Shown in pieces: positions 37,416 through 46,198 of a stretch of 64,000 nucleotides of DNA. The position numbers and the translations under genes were made by a program. Position 1 is the first letter of the stretch, and every line of letters begins with the position of its first letter. The notes under the pieces were generated by a model. The model was given only the letters and a program-made list of their open reading frames with translations. It did not search any database and was not told the origin of the DNA. This stretch comes from Emcibacter sp. SYSU 3D8 (GTDB lineage: Bacteria; Pseudomonadota; Alphaproteobacteria; SMXS01), in assembly GCF_039655875.1 (NCBI RefSeq), contig NZ_JBBYXK010000004.1, positions 310,001 to 374,000 of the forward strand, read 5' to 3'.

Positions 37416-37847
37416 ATGGGAACCGTGAACGTCGAACAGGATCTGCCGGTGCCGGCGGACAAGGTCTGGAAGGTGCTGGCCGATTTCGCCGGCTTTCTGG
37501 AATGGACCGGCACGGACCCCGCGCGCACCATCGAGATCACCGGCGGCCCAGGCGTCGGCATGACCCGCCACCTGACCCTGCCCGGCATCGGCACCATGGC
37601 CGAGCGGCTCGACACACTGGATCATGGCACCCGCACCCAGGTCTACACGCTGGTCGCCGGCAAGCCGATCGGCATGGGCCAGTACAGGGCCACGGTGGTG
37701 GTCAGCGACCGGCCCGGCGGCTGCCGGCTGAACTGGACAGGCGTATTCGAGGCGGCGCCCGGCGCCGATGAGGCTGAGGTCGCGAAGCTGCTGGAAGGCT
37801 CCTATACGGGCATGTCGCAGGCGCTGGCCGCTGCGGCCGTACTCTAG
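37416..37847 (+). CDS. SRPBCC (START-like) superfamily protein
   Basis: The 143-aa product fits the polyketide-cyclase/PYR-like SRPBCC pattern: VEQDLPVPADKVWKVLADFAGFLEWTG at the N terminus, a central beta sheet, and a long C-terminal helix (DEAEVAKLLEGSYTGMSQAL). Such proteins bind hydrophobic ligands. It follows the hotdog and VOC genes and may share their substrate. arfB begins 5 bp downstream. Confidence 0.82.
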   Translation: MGTVNVEQDLPVPADKVWKVLADFAGFLEWTGTDPARTIEITGGPGVGMTRHLTLPGIGTMAERLDTLDHGTRTQVYTLVAGKPIGMGQYRATVVVSDRPGGCRLNWTGVFEAAPGADEAEVAKLLEGSYTGMSQALAAAAVL

Positions 37848-37852
37848 GCCCC

Positions 37853-38278
37853 ATGGCTGCCATTCCGGTCACCAACTCGATTTCGATCGACGACAGCGAG
37901 CTTGACGAGAGCTTCATCCGCGCCGGCGGGCCGGGTGGCCAGAACGTCAACAAGGTGGCGACGGCGGTGCAGCTGCGCTTCGACGTGCGCCGCTCGCCCT
38001 CGCTGCCCAACGACGTGGCCGTGCGGCTGATCGCGCTGGCCGGCAGCCGGGTGACCCAGGACGGCGTGCTGGTGATCACCGCCCAGAGCTACCGCACCCA
38101 GGAACGCAACCGCGCCGACGCGCGCGAGCGGCTGCTGGACCTGATCCGCAAGGCGTCAGTCCCGCCGGTCAAGCGGCGGGCCACCAAGCCGAGCAAGGCC
38201 GCGAAGGAAAGGCGGCGCGAAGGAAAGGCCCAGCGTTCCGGCGTGAAGAGCCTGCGCGGCAAGGTGCGGGACGAATAG
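37853..38278 (+). CDS. arfB: Alternative ribosome-rescue factor ArfB
   Basis: ArfB/YaeJ (141 aa) hydrolyses peptidyl-tRNA on ribosomes stalled at mRNA ends. The GGQ catalytic loop is intact (RAGGPGGQNVNKVATAVQLRF, with GGQ near residues 27-29). The basic C-terminal tail (KRRATKPSKAAKERRREGKAQRSG) that enters the mRNA channel is also present. Confidence 0.93.
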   Translation: MAAIPVTNSISIDDSELDESFIRAGGPGGQNVNKVATAVQLRFDVRRSPSLPNDVAVRLIALAGSRVTQDGVLVITAQSYRTQERNRADARERLLDLIRKASVPPVKRRATKPSKAAKERRREGKAQRSGVKSLRGKVRDE

Positions 38279-38386
38279 CATTCCCCGGCTGAGATGACGC
38301 CAAATGGATGCATCGAGCCCGATCCGCCGGTGTCCTACGTGCCGGATTGTGCGTGGCCGTCTGGGATGCCTTCGCCGGAATGAGGG

Positions 38387-39103
38387 TTATGGTGCGCCAA
38401 ATCCGGCGAATGGCTCGACTTGCGCATAGCCGATTTCCTTGCCGAAATGCTGGCTGAGGACACCGAACCAGGCGGTCTTCAGCCTGTCCTCGAAACCCGC
38501 CGGCAGCGGCTCCACGCCGTCGCGGGTGATCATGCGCCAGTAGGGTGGCCGCTGGTCGGGGTCGATTTCGTCGACCCGGCAGGTCGCCAGCAGGATGTGG
38601 TCGATGGCGGGCCATTCGTCCGACGCGTGAAAGGCGCGGGAGATGAAATAGAGGACAATGGCCGGGTCGATCGGTACGCCGAGTGGCAGCACATAAGCGA
38701 GCAGGCCGCCCGCCGTGCGCATGCCGAAGTCGATCCGCGACTGCTTGATCTGCTTGTTGGCGGCGATCAGCCCAGCCGGCAGGTTGAGGGTGACCACGCG
38801 CCGAAGCTGTTCGATGCCATCGGCCGGCAGGTCGGCGGTGTTGATCTGGCCGCGGCCCGTCACCAGCGGGGTTTCGTAGGTGAACAGCCAGCGATTGTAC
38901 ATGTCGTAGAGGCTGGAGACGAACTGCTCGGCGCCGAGCTGGTCGTCGTAGAGCATCCGTACCTCGGCGATGATGCCTTCGGGGCGGAAGTTCACGTCGG
39001 CCTGCTTGCCGGTGGGCTTGTTACCGGTGATGGCATACGGCGTCTTGCCGCCCGCCTTTTCAAGGGCGAGCACCATGGCGTCGTGGAGTTGGTCCATCCT
39101 CAT
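38387..39103 (-). CDS. Conserved-looking protein of unknown function
   Basis: The 238-aa product is not recognised. It has no signal peptide. A hydrophobic stretch near residues 130-155 (GGLLAYVLPLGVPIDPAIVLYFISRAF) could be buried or membrane-associated. The rest is mixed alpha/beta, with EGIIAEVRMLYDDQLGAEQFVSSLYDMYNRW near the N terminus. Its ATG overlaps the stop of the aldo/keto reductase gene (ATGA), so the two are coupled. Confidence 0.65.
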   Translation of the reverse strand: MRMDQLHDAMVLALEKAGGKTPYAITGNKPTGKQADVNFRPEGIIAEVRMLYDDQLGAEQFVSSLYDMYNRWLFTYETPLVTGRGQINTADLPADGIEQLRRVVTLNLPAGLIAANKQIKQSRIDFGMRTAGGLLAYVLPLGVPIDPAIVLYFISRAFHASDEWPAIDHILLATCRVDEIDPDQRPPYWRMITRDGVEPLPAGFEDRLKTAWFGVLSQHFGKEIGYAQVEPFAGFGAP

Positions 39104-40092
39104 CCGCGGTCCGTCTGGGCCAGCCGGCTCATCTGGCTGGGATAGCGCTCGCCGACCGCCGCGCCGACGGGGAACAGGGTCTCGAGCTCGTCCATGGTGG
39201 CCTTGTCCATGGGAATGTCGAGGGCGCCGACATTCTCTTCCAGGATTTCGACCCGCTTGGTGCCCGGGATCGGCGTGATGTCGTCGCCCTTGGCCATCAC
39301 CCAGGCCAGCGCAAGCTGCGCGGACGTGCAGTGCTTCGACAGCGCGATCTGGCGCAGGCGGGTGACCAGCGCCAGGTTCTTCTCGAAATTGCCCTGGGTA
39401 AAGCGCGGCAGGAACGAGCGCATGTCGCCCTTGGCGAACTGGGTGGCCGGGGTCAGCGTGCCGGTCAGCATGCCCCGGCCCAGCGGGCTGAAAGGAATGA
39501 AGGCGACGCCCAACTCGCGGCAGGTTTCGATGATCCCGCCCTCGGGCTCGCGGTTCCAGAGCGAATATTCGGACTGTACCGCCGAGATCGGGTGAATGCG
39601 GTGGGCGCGGCGCAACGTGTCCGAGTTTACTTCACACAGGCCGATGGCGCGCACCAGCCCGCTGGTCACCAGCGCGCCCATGACGTCGACCGTGTGCTCG
39701 ATGGGCACGTTGGGATCGACCCGGTGAGCGTAATAGAGGTCGATATAGTCGGTGCCGAGCCGCTGGAGGCTTTCCTCGCAGCGGGCGCGGACCACTTCAG
39801 GCCGGCCATCGACCGACAGCGCGCCCTTCTCGCCGGGGACGAAGCCGAACTTGGTGCAAATCTGGACCTGGTCGCGCACAGGCCCGAGCACCCGGCCGAT
39901 CAGTTCCTCATTGTGGCCGTTGCCGTAGACATTGGCCGTGTCGAGGAATGTGACCCCCATCTCGACGGCGCGGCGCAGGGTCATTTCCGCCTGGCCCTCT
40001 TCGGGCGTACCATAGGCGGCCGACATGCTCATGCACCCCAGGCCCAGGCGCGAAATCTCAACATCGGAAAATGGTAATTTGCGACGGTTCAT
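39100..40092 (-). CDS. Aldo/keto reductase
   Basis: The 330-aa AKR has the full catalytic tetrad: D and Y in FLDTANVYGNG, K in CTKFGF and H in YAHRVDP. The NADPH-binding end contains PIPGTKRVEILEENVGAL. It belongs to the AKR13-like group of broad carbonyl reductases. ATG 40092 is chosen over upstream in-frame codons for its MNRRKLPFSDVEISRLGLGCM start. It is the first gene of a two-gene unit with the unknown gene that overlaps it. Confidence 0.9.
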   Translation of the reverse strand: MNRRKLPFSDVEISRLGLGCMSMSAAYGTPEEGQAEMTLRRAVEMGVTFLDTANVYGNGHNEELIGRVLGPVRDQVQICTKFGFVPGEKGALSVDGRPEVVRARCEESLQRLGTDYIDLYYAHRVDPNVPIEHTVDVMGALVTSGLVRAIGLCEVNSDTLRRAHRIHPISAVQSEYSLWNREPEGGIIETCRELGVAFIPFSPLGRGMLTGTLTPATQFAKGDMRSFLPRFTQGNFEKNLALVTRLRQIALSKHCTSAQLALAWVMAKGDDITPIPGTKRVEILEENVGALDIPMDKATMDELETLFPVGAAVGERYPSQMSRLAQTDRG

Positions 40093-40207
40093 CGGTACTT
40101 CCTTGTGTCGTGCTTGGACGGAATTTGCACCCTCCGTGTGGCGGACGCAACCGGTGCCCGTGGCTTTTGCGTGACGGCAGCCGATGTCAGCGCCTATGAA
40201 GTAAGAC

Positions 40208-41566
40208 ATGGTGTCTTCTCCGGAATCAGAGCGCCGAACAAGATTGCGGCGCCGAGTGGCGGTCGCCCGCAGGCGTTGGGTCCGGCGTATCCTGTTTCTG
40301 GCGGGCGGGCTGGTGGTTGGCGCAGCCGCCGTGCTGCTGGCGATCTGGGGCGACTGGGCACAGGAGCGATTCCATGGGGTGCTGGCCTATTCGCGCTACT
40401 GGGCGCTGGTCGTCACGCCCTTGGGTTTCGCGGTGGTGGTGTGGCTGACGCGGCGGTTTTTCCCCGATGCACAGGGGAGCGGCATCCCGCAGGCCATTGC
40501 CGCGCGCGCCATCACCGATCCGGAGACACGGGGCAGGCTGGTCTCGCTGCGCATGGCCGCCGGAAAGATTTTCCTCACGCTCCTCGGGATGCTGTCCGGT
40601 GCCTCGACGGGGCGCGAGGGCCCGACGGTGCAGGTCGGCGCCTCGATCATGTTCGCTGCGGGACGGCTGTCGCCGCGGCGTCAGGCCGGTCTGATCCTGG
40701 CGGGATCGGCGGCGGGCGTGGCTGCGGCCTTCAACACGCCGCTGGCCGGCATCGTCTTCGCCATCGAGGAAATGAGCAAGTCGTTCGAAGCGCGCACCAG
40801 CGGGCTGATCATCGGCTGCATCATCATCGCCGGCATGACGTCGGTGTTCTTCCTGGGCAATTACACCTATTTCGGCGTCAGCCATGCGGCGCTGCATGAC
40901 CGCGGCGTGTGGATGGCGGTGCCGCTGTGCGGGGTCGTTGGCGGACTATTGGGCGGCGGCTTCAGCAAGGTGGTGGTGACCATGTCGCGGGGCCTGCCGA
41001 ATCGGGCCGGCGCGCTGATAAAGGCCCGTCCGGTGGCCTTTGCGGCAGCTTGCGGGCTGGCTGTCGCCTGTTGCGGTCTGCTCTCGGGCGATGCGATCTA
41101 CGGCACCGGCTATCATCAGGTCGATCAGGTCCTCAGCGGTTCGGGCACGCTGTCCTGGGACTTTGGGATCCTGAAGCTGCTGGCGACGGCCATCTCATCG
41201 ATCAGCGGCATTCCGGGTGGCATCTTCTCGCCGTCGCTGGCCGTGGGCGCCGGGTTCGGCTTCAACATCGCGCAGCTGTTTCCGGCCGATGCCATGGGCG
41301 CGGTCGTGCTGCTGGGCATGGTCGCCTATTTCGCCGGGGTCACCCAGGCGCCGATCACGGCCTTCGTCATCGTGACCGAGATGACCGATAATCACGACAT
41401 GCTGCTGCCGCTGATGGCGGCGGCGGCAATTGCCCACGGCGCGTCCCGGCTGGTCTGCCGCGAAGGCATCTATCATGCGCTGAGCAAGGGATTCCTGCCG
41501 GCCAAACCGGCTAAAGCCGCGCCTGCTAAAGACGCGTCTTCGACTCCAGATTCAGCGTCCGGATGA
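40208..41566 (+). CDS. ClC-family chloride channel/antiporter
   Basis: The 452-aa ClC protein has the selectivity motifs GSGIPQ (90-95), GREGP with gating glutamate E137, and SGIPGGIFSPSLAVGA. AIEEM keeps the internal glutamate pair E187-E188, one of which transfers protons in E. coli ClC, so Cl-/H+ exchange is the likelier mode. There is no CBS domain. The 3' end overlaps the convergent DUF3137 gene by 41 bp. Confidence 0.93.
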   Translation: MVSSPESERRTRLRRRVAVARRRWVRRILFLAGGLVVGAAAVLLAIWGDWAQERFHGVLAYSRYWALVVTPLGFAVVVWLTRRFFPDAQGSGIPQAIAARAITDPETRGRLVSLRMAAGKIFLTLLGMLSGASTGREGPTVQVGASIMFAAGRLSPRRQAGLILAGSAAGVAAAFNTPLAGIVFAIEEMSKSFEARTSGLIIGCIIIAGMTSVFFLGNYTYFGVSHAALHDRGVWMAVPLCGVVGGLLGGGFSKVVVTMSRGLPNRAGALIKARPVAFAAACGLAVACCGLLSGDAIYGTGYHQVDQVLSGSGTLSWDFGILKLLATAISSISGIPGGIFSPSLAVGAGFGFNIAQLFPADAMGAVVLLGMVAYFAGVTQAPITAFVIVTEMTDNHDMLLPLMAAAAIAHGASRLVCREGIYHALSKGFLPAKPAKAAPAKDASSTPDSASG

Positions 41567-42467
41567 TCCTGAACAGGATGCCGATGTCGCCGACGAACCT
41601 GTCGAGCTGCACATTGACCGCCTTGCCGGAATAGCCCTGCACCTCGAAATGGTCCTGTCCGTTGTTGGCGGCGATGTAGAGGCTGTCGCCGTCGAACGCC
41701 GCCTGCATCTTGCTGCCCAGGCTGTTGCGCAGCTCGATGAGCTGCTGCATGAAGCCGGGCGTGAGCAGATAGCGGGCTTCCACCTGATTGGTGCCGTAGA
41801 CCTCGAAGCATTTCTCGAATTCCGGGTCCTCCAGCCTGACCCGCTCCATGTCGCCCATGCCGATGCTGCCGAACCAGTTGCCGATCACGGTGGCATCCGC
41901 CTTGATAATGGTGGTGCCGTGGAACCGCTTGGCGAAGGAGAAGCTGAACACCGGCCCGCGGAAGACGGTCACGTCCCGCTTGTTCTTGCCCGAGCCGCTG
42001 ACCTGGCGCAGGTGCAGATCGGTCATCTCCAGCCGCACGCCCTCATAGACCCCCGAAACCTGGTCCTCCCGGCCATCACGGTTGTGGCTGGGCAGCAGGC
42101 CGACGCGGCGCAACTCGGGGATCGGGTCGTGCCGCGGCACCAGGCAGAAGTCCAGGCCGAAGAAACCGCACAGGCGCGTGACCAGCTTTTCCTTCACCAC
42201 CTTCTGGTGCCGGATGATCGGATGCTGGATGAATGCCCAGCTGCCGCCAACCGCGACAAAGGCGGCAAAGATCAGGAAGTCTCCGGGCAGATAGAGCCAG
42301 ACAAGCCCGACGCCGAGCAGGGCCAGCGGAATAAACCACGACGCACGCTTCAGCGCGGCATTGCGGGCTTCGTGGCGCGCCGCTTCCAGCTCGCCGATGA
42401 TGGGGTCGATTTCCCGGGCGCGGAATTCATCGAATCCGGTGAGCCAGGGCGCGGCGTCGTTGGCCAT
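41526..42467 (-). CDS. DUF3137 membrane protein
   Basis: The 313-aa product has two hydrophobic segments (about 42-80; ASWFIPLALLGVGLVWLYLPGDFLIFAAFVAVGG) and a cytosolic C-terminal beta-rich domain (GVYEGVRLEMTDLHLRQVSG...TVFRGPVFSFSFAKRFHGTTII) characteristic of DUF3137. It lies 10 bp after a LemA gene, a pairing seen widely in bacteria. Function is unknown. Confidence 0.88.
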   Translation of the reverse strand: MANDAAPWLTGFDEFRAREIDPIIGELEAARHEARNAALKRASWFIPLALLGVGLVWLYLPGDFLIFAAFVAVGGSWAFIQHPIIRHQKVVKEKLVTRLCGFFGLDFCLVPRHDPIPELRRVGLLPSHNRDGREDQVSGVYEGVRLEMTDLHLRQVSGSGKNKRDVTVFRGPVFSFSFAKRFHGTTIIKADATVIGNWFGSIGMGDMERVRLEDPEFEKCFEVYGTNQVEARYLLTPGFMQQLIELRNSLGSKMQAAFDGDSLYIAANNGQDHFEVQGYSGKAVNVQLDRFVGDIGILFRIIRTLNLESKTRL

Positions 42468-42477
42468 GGGGCGCAGC

Positions 42478-43050
42478 CTACTTCATATGGTCGGCCACAT
42501 TGACCGGCGCGCGGGCCGCCGCGTCCTCGACCTCGTAGAACGGCATTTTCTGAACGCCGACCATGCCGGCGACGAGGCTGGACGGAAAGATCTCCACCGC
42601 ATTGTTCAGGTCGGTGACCGACGAATTGTAGAAGCGCCGGGCGGCGGCGATATGCCCCTCGACCTCGTTCAGGGTCCGCTGGGCGGTGACGATGGTCTCG
42701 GACGACCGCAGTTCCGGGTAGTTCTCGGCAATGGCGAGCAGGCGGCCCAGGCCCATGGAAAGCTGCTGTTCGGCCTTGAGATGCTCGCGCACCGCGTTGG
42801 GGTCGTCCGACCTGTAAGGCTGCTGCGCCTGGGTCCTGGCGGCAACGACGCTTTCCAGCAACTCGCGTTCGTGGGTCATGAACTTCTGCGCCAGCGTCAC
42901 CACGTTGGGGATCAGGTCATGGCGCTGGCGGAGCTGGACGTCGATGGTCGAGAGCGCCTCGCGCGCATTGTTGCGCCGCGTGATCAGCTTCACGTAGAGC
43001 ATGTAGAACACAAGCACGAGCACGCCGACGGCGATCAAAGCATAGAGCAT
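42478..43050 (-). CDS. LemA family protein
   Basis: The 190-aa LemA protein has one N-terminal membrane segment ([20 protein letters not shown]) and a four-helix domain. Hallmark segments are [40 protein letters not shown] and [27 protein letters not shown] 43050 follows AGGAGGGGG. The role of LemA is poorly understood; here it forms an operon with DUF3137. Confidence 0.93.
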   Translation of the reverse strand: MLYALIAVGVLVLVFYMLYVKLITRRNNAREALSTIDVQLRQRHDLIPNVVTLAQKFMTHERELLESVVAARTQAQQPYRSDDPNAVREHLKAEQQLSMGLGRLLAIAENYPELRSSETIVTAQRTLNEVEGHIAAARRFYNSSVTDLNNAVEIFPSSLVAGMVGVQKMPFYEVEDAAARAPVNVADHMK

Positions 43051-43142
43051 GGTTCCCCCTCCTGTTGACCCGGGCGATGGTGGATGGTTGCCCGCCGCGA
43101 TCATCGGCTATACTGGCCGCGAACTCAATGCGGGGTAGAACA

Positions 43143-43562
43143 ATGCGTTACCTACACACCATGCTGCGCGTCGGCGATCTGGACAGCGCGCTGGATTTTT
43201 TCGTGAACAAGCTGGGGCTGGAGGAGCTGCGCCGGCACGAGGTGCCGCAGGGCCGCTTCACGCTGATCTTTCTGGCGCCGCCTGGACAGCCCGACGCGCA
43301 GGTGGAGCTGACCTATAACTGGGATCCCGAGGAGTATGGCGGCGGCCGTAACTTCGGCCATCTGGCCTACGAGGTCGACGATATCTACGCGCTGTGCCAG
43401 AGCCTGATGGACAAGGGGGTTGTCATCAACCGCCCGCCGCGCGACGGCCGCATGGCGTTCGTCCGCTCGCCGGACAATATCTCCATCGAGCTGCTGCAGA
43501 AGGGTCAGGCGCTGCCGCCCGCCGAGCCTTGGGCCAGCATGGACAATACAGGCGAGTGGTAG
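43143..43562 (+). CDS. gloA: Lactoylglutathione lyase (glyoxalase I)
   Basis: GloA (139 aa) isomerises the methylglyoxal-glutathione adduct to S-lactoylglutathione. The four metal ligands match E. coli GloA: H5, E55, H73 and E116. The sequence [25 protein letters not shown] is close to the canonical form. ATG 43143 gives [14 protein letters not shown], the standard start. It is divergent from lemA. Confidence 0.92.
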   Translation: MRYLHTMLRVGDLDSALDFFVNKLGLEELRRHEVPQGRFTLIFLAPPGQPDAQVELTYNWDPEEYGGGRNFGHLAYEVDDIYALCQSLMDKGVVINRPPRDGRMAFVRSPDNISIELLQKGQALPPAEPWASMDNTGEW

Positions 43563-43563
43563 G

Positions 43564-44529
43564 TCACTCGCCGCGCAGCGGGGCAAGCAGCTCCGGGCGC
43601 GCGGCCAGGGCTTTGGCGAGACGGGCCGTCCGGATGCGGATGCCCTCGTCGTTCAGGTGATACTGGGTGTCGCTCATATATTCGACAGGGAGCATGGCCA
43701 GTTGGGGTGCGCCGATGACCGGGATGCCGAGGTGTTCGTAGAATCGTCTAATTTCGGCAAAACCAGGCATCGTGAGGTATTCCTTGAAAGCTAGAGTGTT
43801 CGGCCAAGTCGAAATCAGTTCGATCTGGTTTTGACGTGCCCACTTGGCGAAATCGGCGATCTCTTGCGCGGCGGCTCCATCAGCTAGGATAACGACCTGC
43901 ATGGGCCGGTACAGGGCGACGCGACGCGCATGTGCCTCGCCGGTTTCGGGGAAATGTCCCTTCGGCTGATCACCCCAGGCGGAATATTCCGGAAGGCTGG
44001 TCGGCTTTGCTGGCGCGAGCGCAAAAGTAATGCGATCCAGCAGCGCGGAAAGTGGAAAGCCGACCATAATTCGGATTTGTTCGACCATGCTGTACTGCTT
44101 CAGATAGTCGTGGCCGCAGCCATACATGACATCAAGCGAGACGTCGGTTGGCTTGTCGAGCAGATATGCGGAATATTCGAAGGTAAGCAGCACCGAGTCG
44201 CCGGGGCGGAGGGCTTTCTTTGCCAGGAAGAGGTCGAACCCCGGCCCGAACGAGCCATGTAAACCAAAGTTCTGCGCTCGGATGCCCAGCATTTCACTGA
44301 TCGTTTTGGCCTTGATGCCCTGCGTGGTTCCCGAGCCGCCGACAATGAGCATTTTGGGCGAAGGTGCCGCCTGCGCCAGGGCGATGCGCTGGTCAATCAT
44401 GGAGCACATGCCGATAGACCGCTTGGTAGGCATCTTTAAGGCGAGTTTGGCAGCGCCCAGATTTATCGCCATGGCGGCAGCCAGCACAGCGACAGCGATG
44501 ATGGAGAATTTTCCTGCGTTCCGATGCAT
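43564..44529 (-). CDS. SGNH/DltD-like membrane-anchored partner of an MBOAT acyltransferase
   Basis: The 321-aa product has one N-terminal membrane anchor (FSIIAVAVLAAAMAINLGAAKLAL) and an extracytoplasmic domain with MLIVGGSGTTQGIKAK, a G-G-S block like the SGNH/DltD nucleophile region. DTQYHLNDEGIRIRTARLA near the C terminus places a His as the likely catalytic partner. It follows an MBOAT gene, as in alginate or D-alanyl transfer systems. A TTG at 44547 overlapping the MBOAT stop is an alternative start. Confidence 0.75.
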   Translation of the reverse strand: MHRNAGKFSIIAVAVLAAAMAINLGAAKLALKMPTKRSIGMCSMIDQRIALAQAAPSPKMLIVGGSGTTQGIKAKTISEMLGIRAQNFGLHGSFGPGFDLFLAKKALRPGDSVLLTFEYSAYLLDKPTDVSLDVMYGCGHDYLKQYSMVEQIRIMVGFPLSALLDRITFALAPAKPTSLPEYSAWGDQPKGHFPETGEAHARRVALYRPMQVVILADGAAAQEIADFAKWARQNQIELISTWPNTLAFKEYLTMPGFAEIRRFYEHLGIPVIGAPQLAMLPVEYMSDTQYHLNDEGIRIRTARLAKALAARPELLAPLRGE

Positions 44530-44543
44530 GGGGCTGGTCCGCG

Positions 44544-46097
44544 TCAAAACTGGAAGTACAGGAATTCAGAGGCGGGTGCCCCATTGATCAGCCTCACGCC
44601 TACGAACAGCAACAGGCCGGTGATGCAGGCCAGCGTCGTGGTGAAGGTCAGGCCACGCCGCCGTGGGAATGGCTTCGGCCTGGACCTGGCGCGCTCTGCC
44701 CAGCCGGCCTCCAGCGTTTCCTGATCAGTGGCGATGGGCTGGAACGCCAGCAACCTCAAGGCGCTGGGCGCGAACAGGGCGATAGTTCCGGCGCCCAATA
44801 TCCAGACTATGCCGGTATAGAACTCCATGCGGCTGTTCTCGGCGAAAAAATGCACATTATCGACAGTGACGCCGAACCTAGCGAGGACCTGCGCCATCTC
44901 GAGCGGCAGGCCGGTGTCGCCCAGGAACAGCATGGAGTGATAGAGCGAGGCCGCCGTCGCCAGCGAGTCGGCGCGGAACGGCACCCAGGCAACGATAACG
45001 GCGAGGTTGGTGAGCACCAGCGCCAGCCAGCTCCAGGGCAGTTTCAGGCCGCTTCGGGTCCATGCATGATTGACGATCAGGTACAGGCCATGCAGCCCGC
45101 CCCAGAGCACGAAGGTCCAGGCCGCGCCGTGCCACAGGCCGCCCAGCAGCATGACGATCATCAGATTCGCCAGCCGCTGGCCTTCGCCGTGCCTGTTGCC
45201 GCCCAGCGGCACATACAGGTAATCGCGCAGGAAGCGCGAGAGGGTCATGTGCCAGCGCCGCCAGAAGTCGACGATACTTCGCGCCTGATAGGGCGAATCG
45301 AAATTGGCCGGAAAGCGGATGCCGAACAGCAGCGCCAGTCCCATGGCCATCTCGCAATAGGCCGAGAAGTCGAAATAGATCTGCAGGTGATAGGCCAGCG
45401 CGGTGAGCCACGCGACCATGGCCTCGAGCTGCTCGCCGGCTGCCACCCGGGCGAAGCGGGCGGCGGCGAAGGCGCCGACGCTGTCGGCGATCACCACCTT
45501 TTTCACCAGGCCGACAGCGAGCAGGAACAGGCCGGCATTGAATGCCCCGCCATTCCACTTGCGGCCTTCGGGAGACTCGAACTGGCTCATCATCTCGCGG
45601 TGGTGAAGGATCGGCCCCGCGATCAGGTGCGGAAAGAAGGTGACGAACAAGGTGTAATTGACGATGCCGGGCTGCGCCGCCTTGCCCTGCCTGCGGTCGA
45701 CCAGGAAGGCGATCTGGGTGAAGGTGAAGAACGAGATGCCGATGGGCAGGACGATCTGCCGCATGGCAATCTCGAAGCCGGTCAGGGCTTCAACGTTGTC
45801 GACAAAGAAGTTGGCGTATTTGAAGAACGCCAGCAGCCCCAGATTGAATACCAGGCTGGCGATGAAGACCGACTTTCGCCGGTCGGGCCCGATGGCGCGG
45901 GCGAGCAGATAATTGACGGTGATCGATCCGGCCAGCAACGGCAGGAAGCGGATATCCCAATAACCGTAGAAGAACAGCGAGGCCGCCGCCAGCCAGCCCA
46001 TGGCCCAGCGCCCGTCGGTCCTTGGCCGCAGCAGATGGAAGATGACGAGGACGACAGGCAGGTAGACGAACAGGAAGACGTTGGAATTGAAAAGCAC
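44544..46097 (-). CDS. MBOAT-family membrane-bound O-acyltransferase
   Basis: The 517-aa multi-pass protein belongs to the AlgI/DltB group of MBOATs. The conserved active histidine is in LGGLWHGAAWTFVLWGGLHGLYL, with the upstream RWHMTLSRFLRDYLYVPLGGNR motif. GTG 46097 gives VLFNSNVFLFVYLP, the usual N terminus. It moves acyl groups across the membrane for O-acetylation of a surface polymer. No alginate or teichoic acid genes are nearby, so the acceptor is unknown. Confidence 0.9.
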   Translation of the reverse strand: MLFNSNVFLFVYLPVVLVIFHLLRPRTDGRWAMGWLAAASLFFYGYWDIRFLPLLAGSITVNYLLARAIGPDRRKSVFIASLVFNLGLLAFFKYANFFVDNVEALTGFEIAMRQIVLPIGISFFTFTQIAFLVDRRQGKAAQPGIVNYTLFVTFFPHLIAGPILHHREMMSQFESPEGRKWNGGAFNAGLFLLAVGLVKKVVIADSVGAFAAARFARVAAGEQLEAMVAWLTALAYHLQIYFDFSAYCEMAMGLALLFGIRFPANFDSPYQARSIVDFWRRWHMTLSRFLRDYLYVPLGGNRHGEGQRLANLMIVMLLGGLWHGAAWTFVLWGGLHGLYLIVNHAWTRSGLKLPWSWLALVLTNLAVIVAWVPFRADSLATAASLYHSMLFLGDTGLPLEMAQVLARFGVTVDNVHFFAENSRMEFYTGIVWILGAGTIALFAPSALRLLAFQPIATDQETLEAGWAERARSRPKPFPRRRGLTFTTTLACITGLLLFVGVRLINGAPASEFLYFQF

Positions 46098-46198
46098 CTG
46101 ATCGGCCCCCCGATGCGAATGCGGGCTCATCGGCACATCCGGGCCGATCGCATGCGCGAGCGGCGCACGCTAGCATTTCGGACCGGCGGCGCAAAGGG

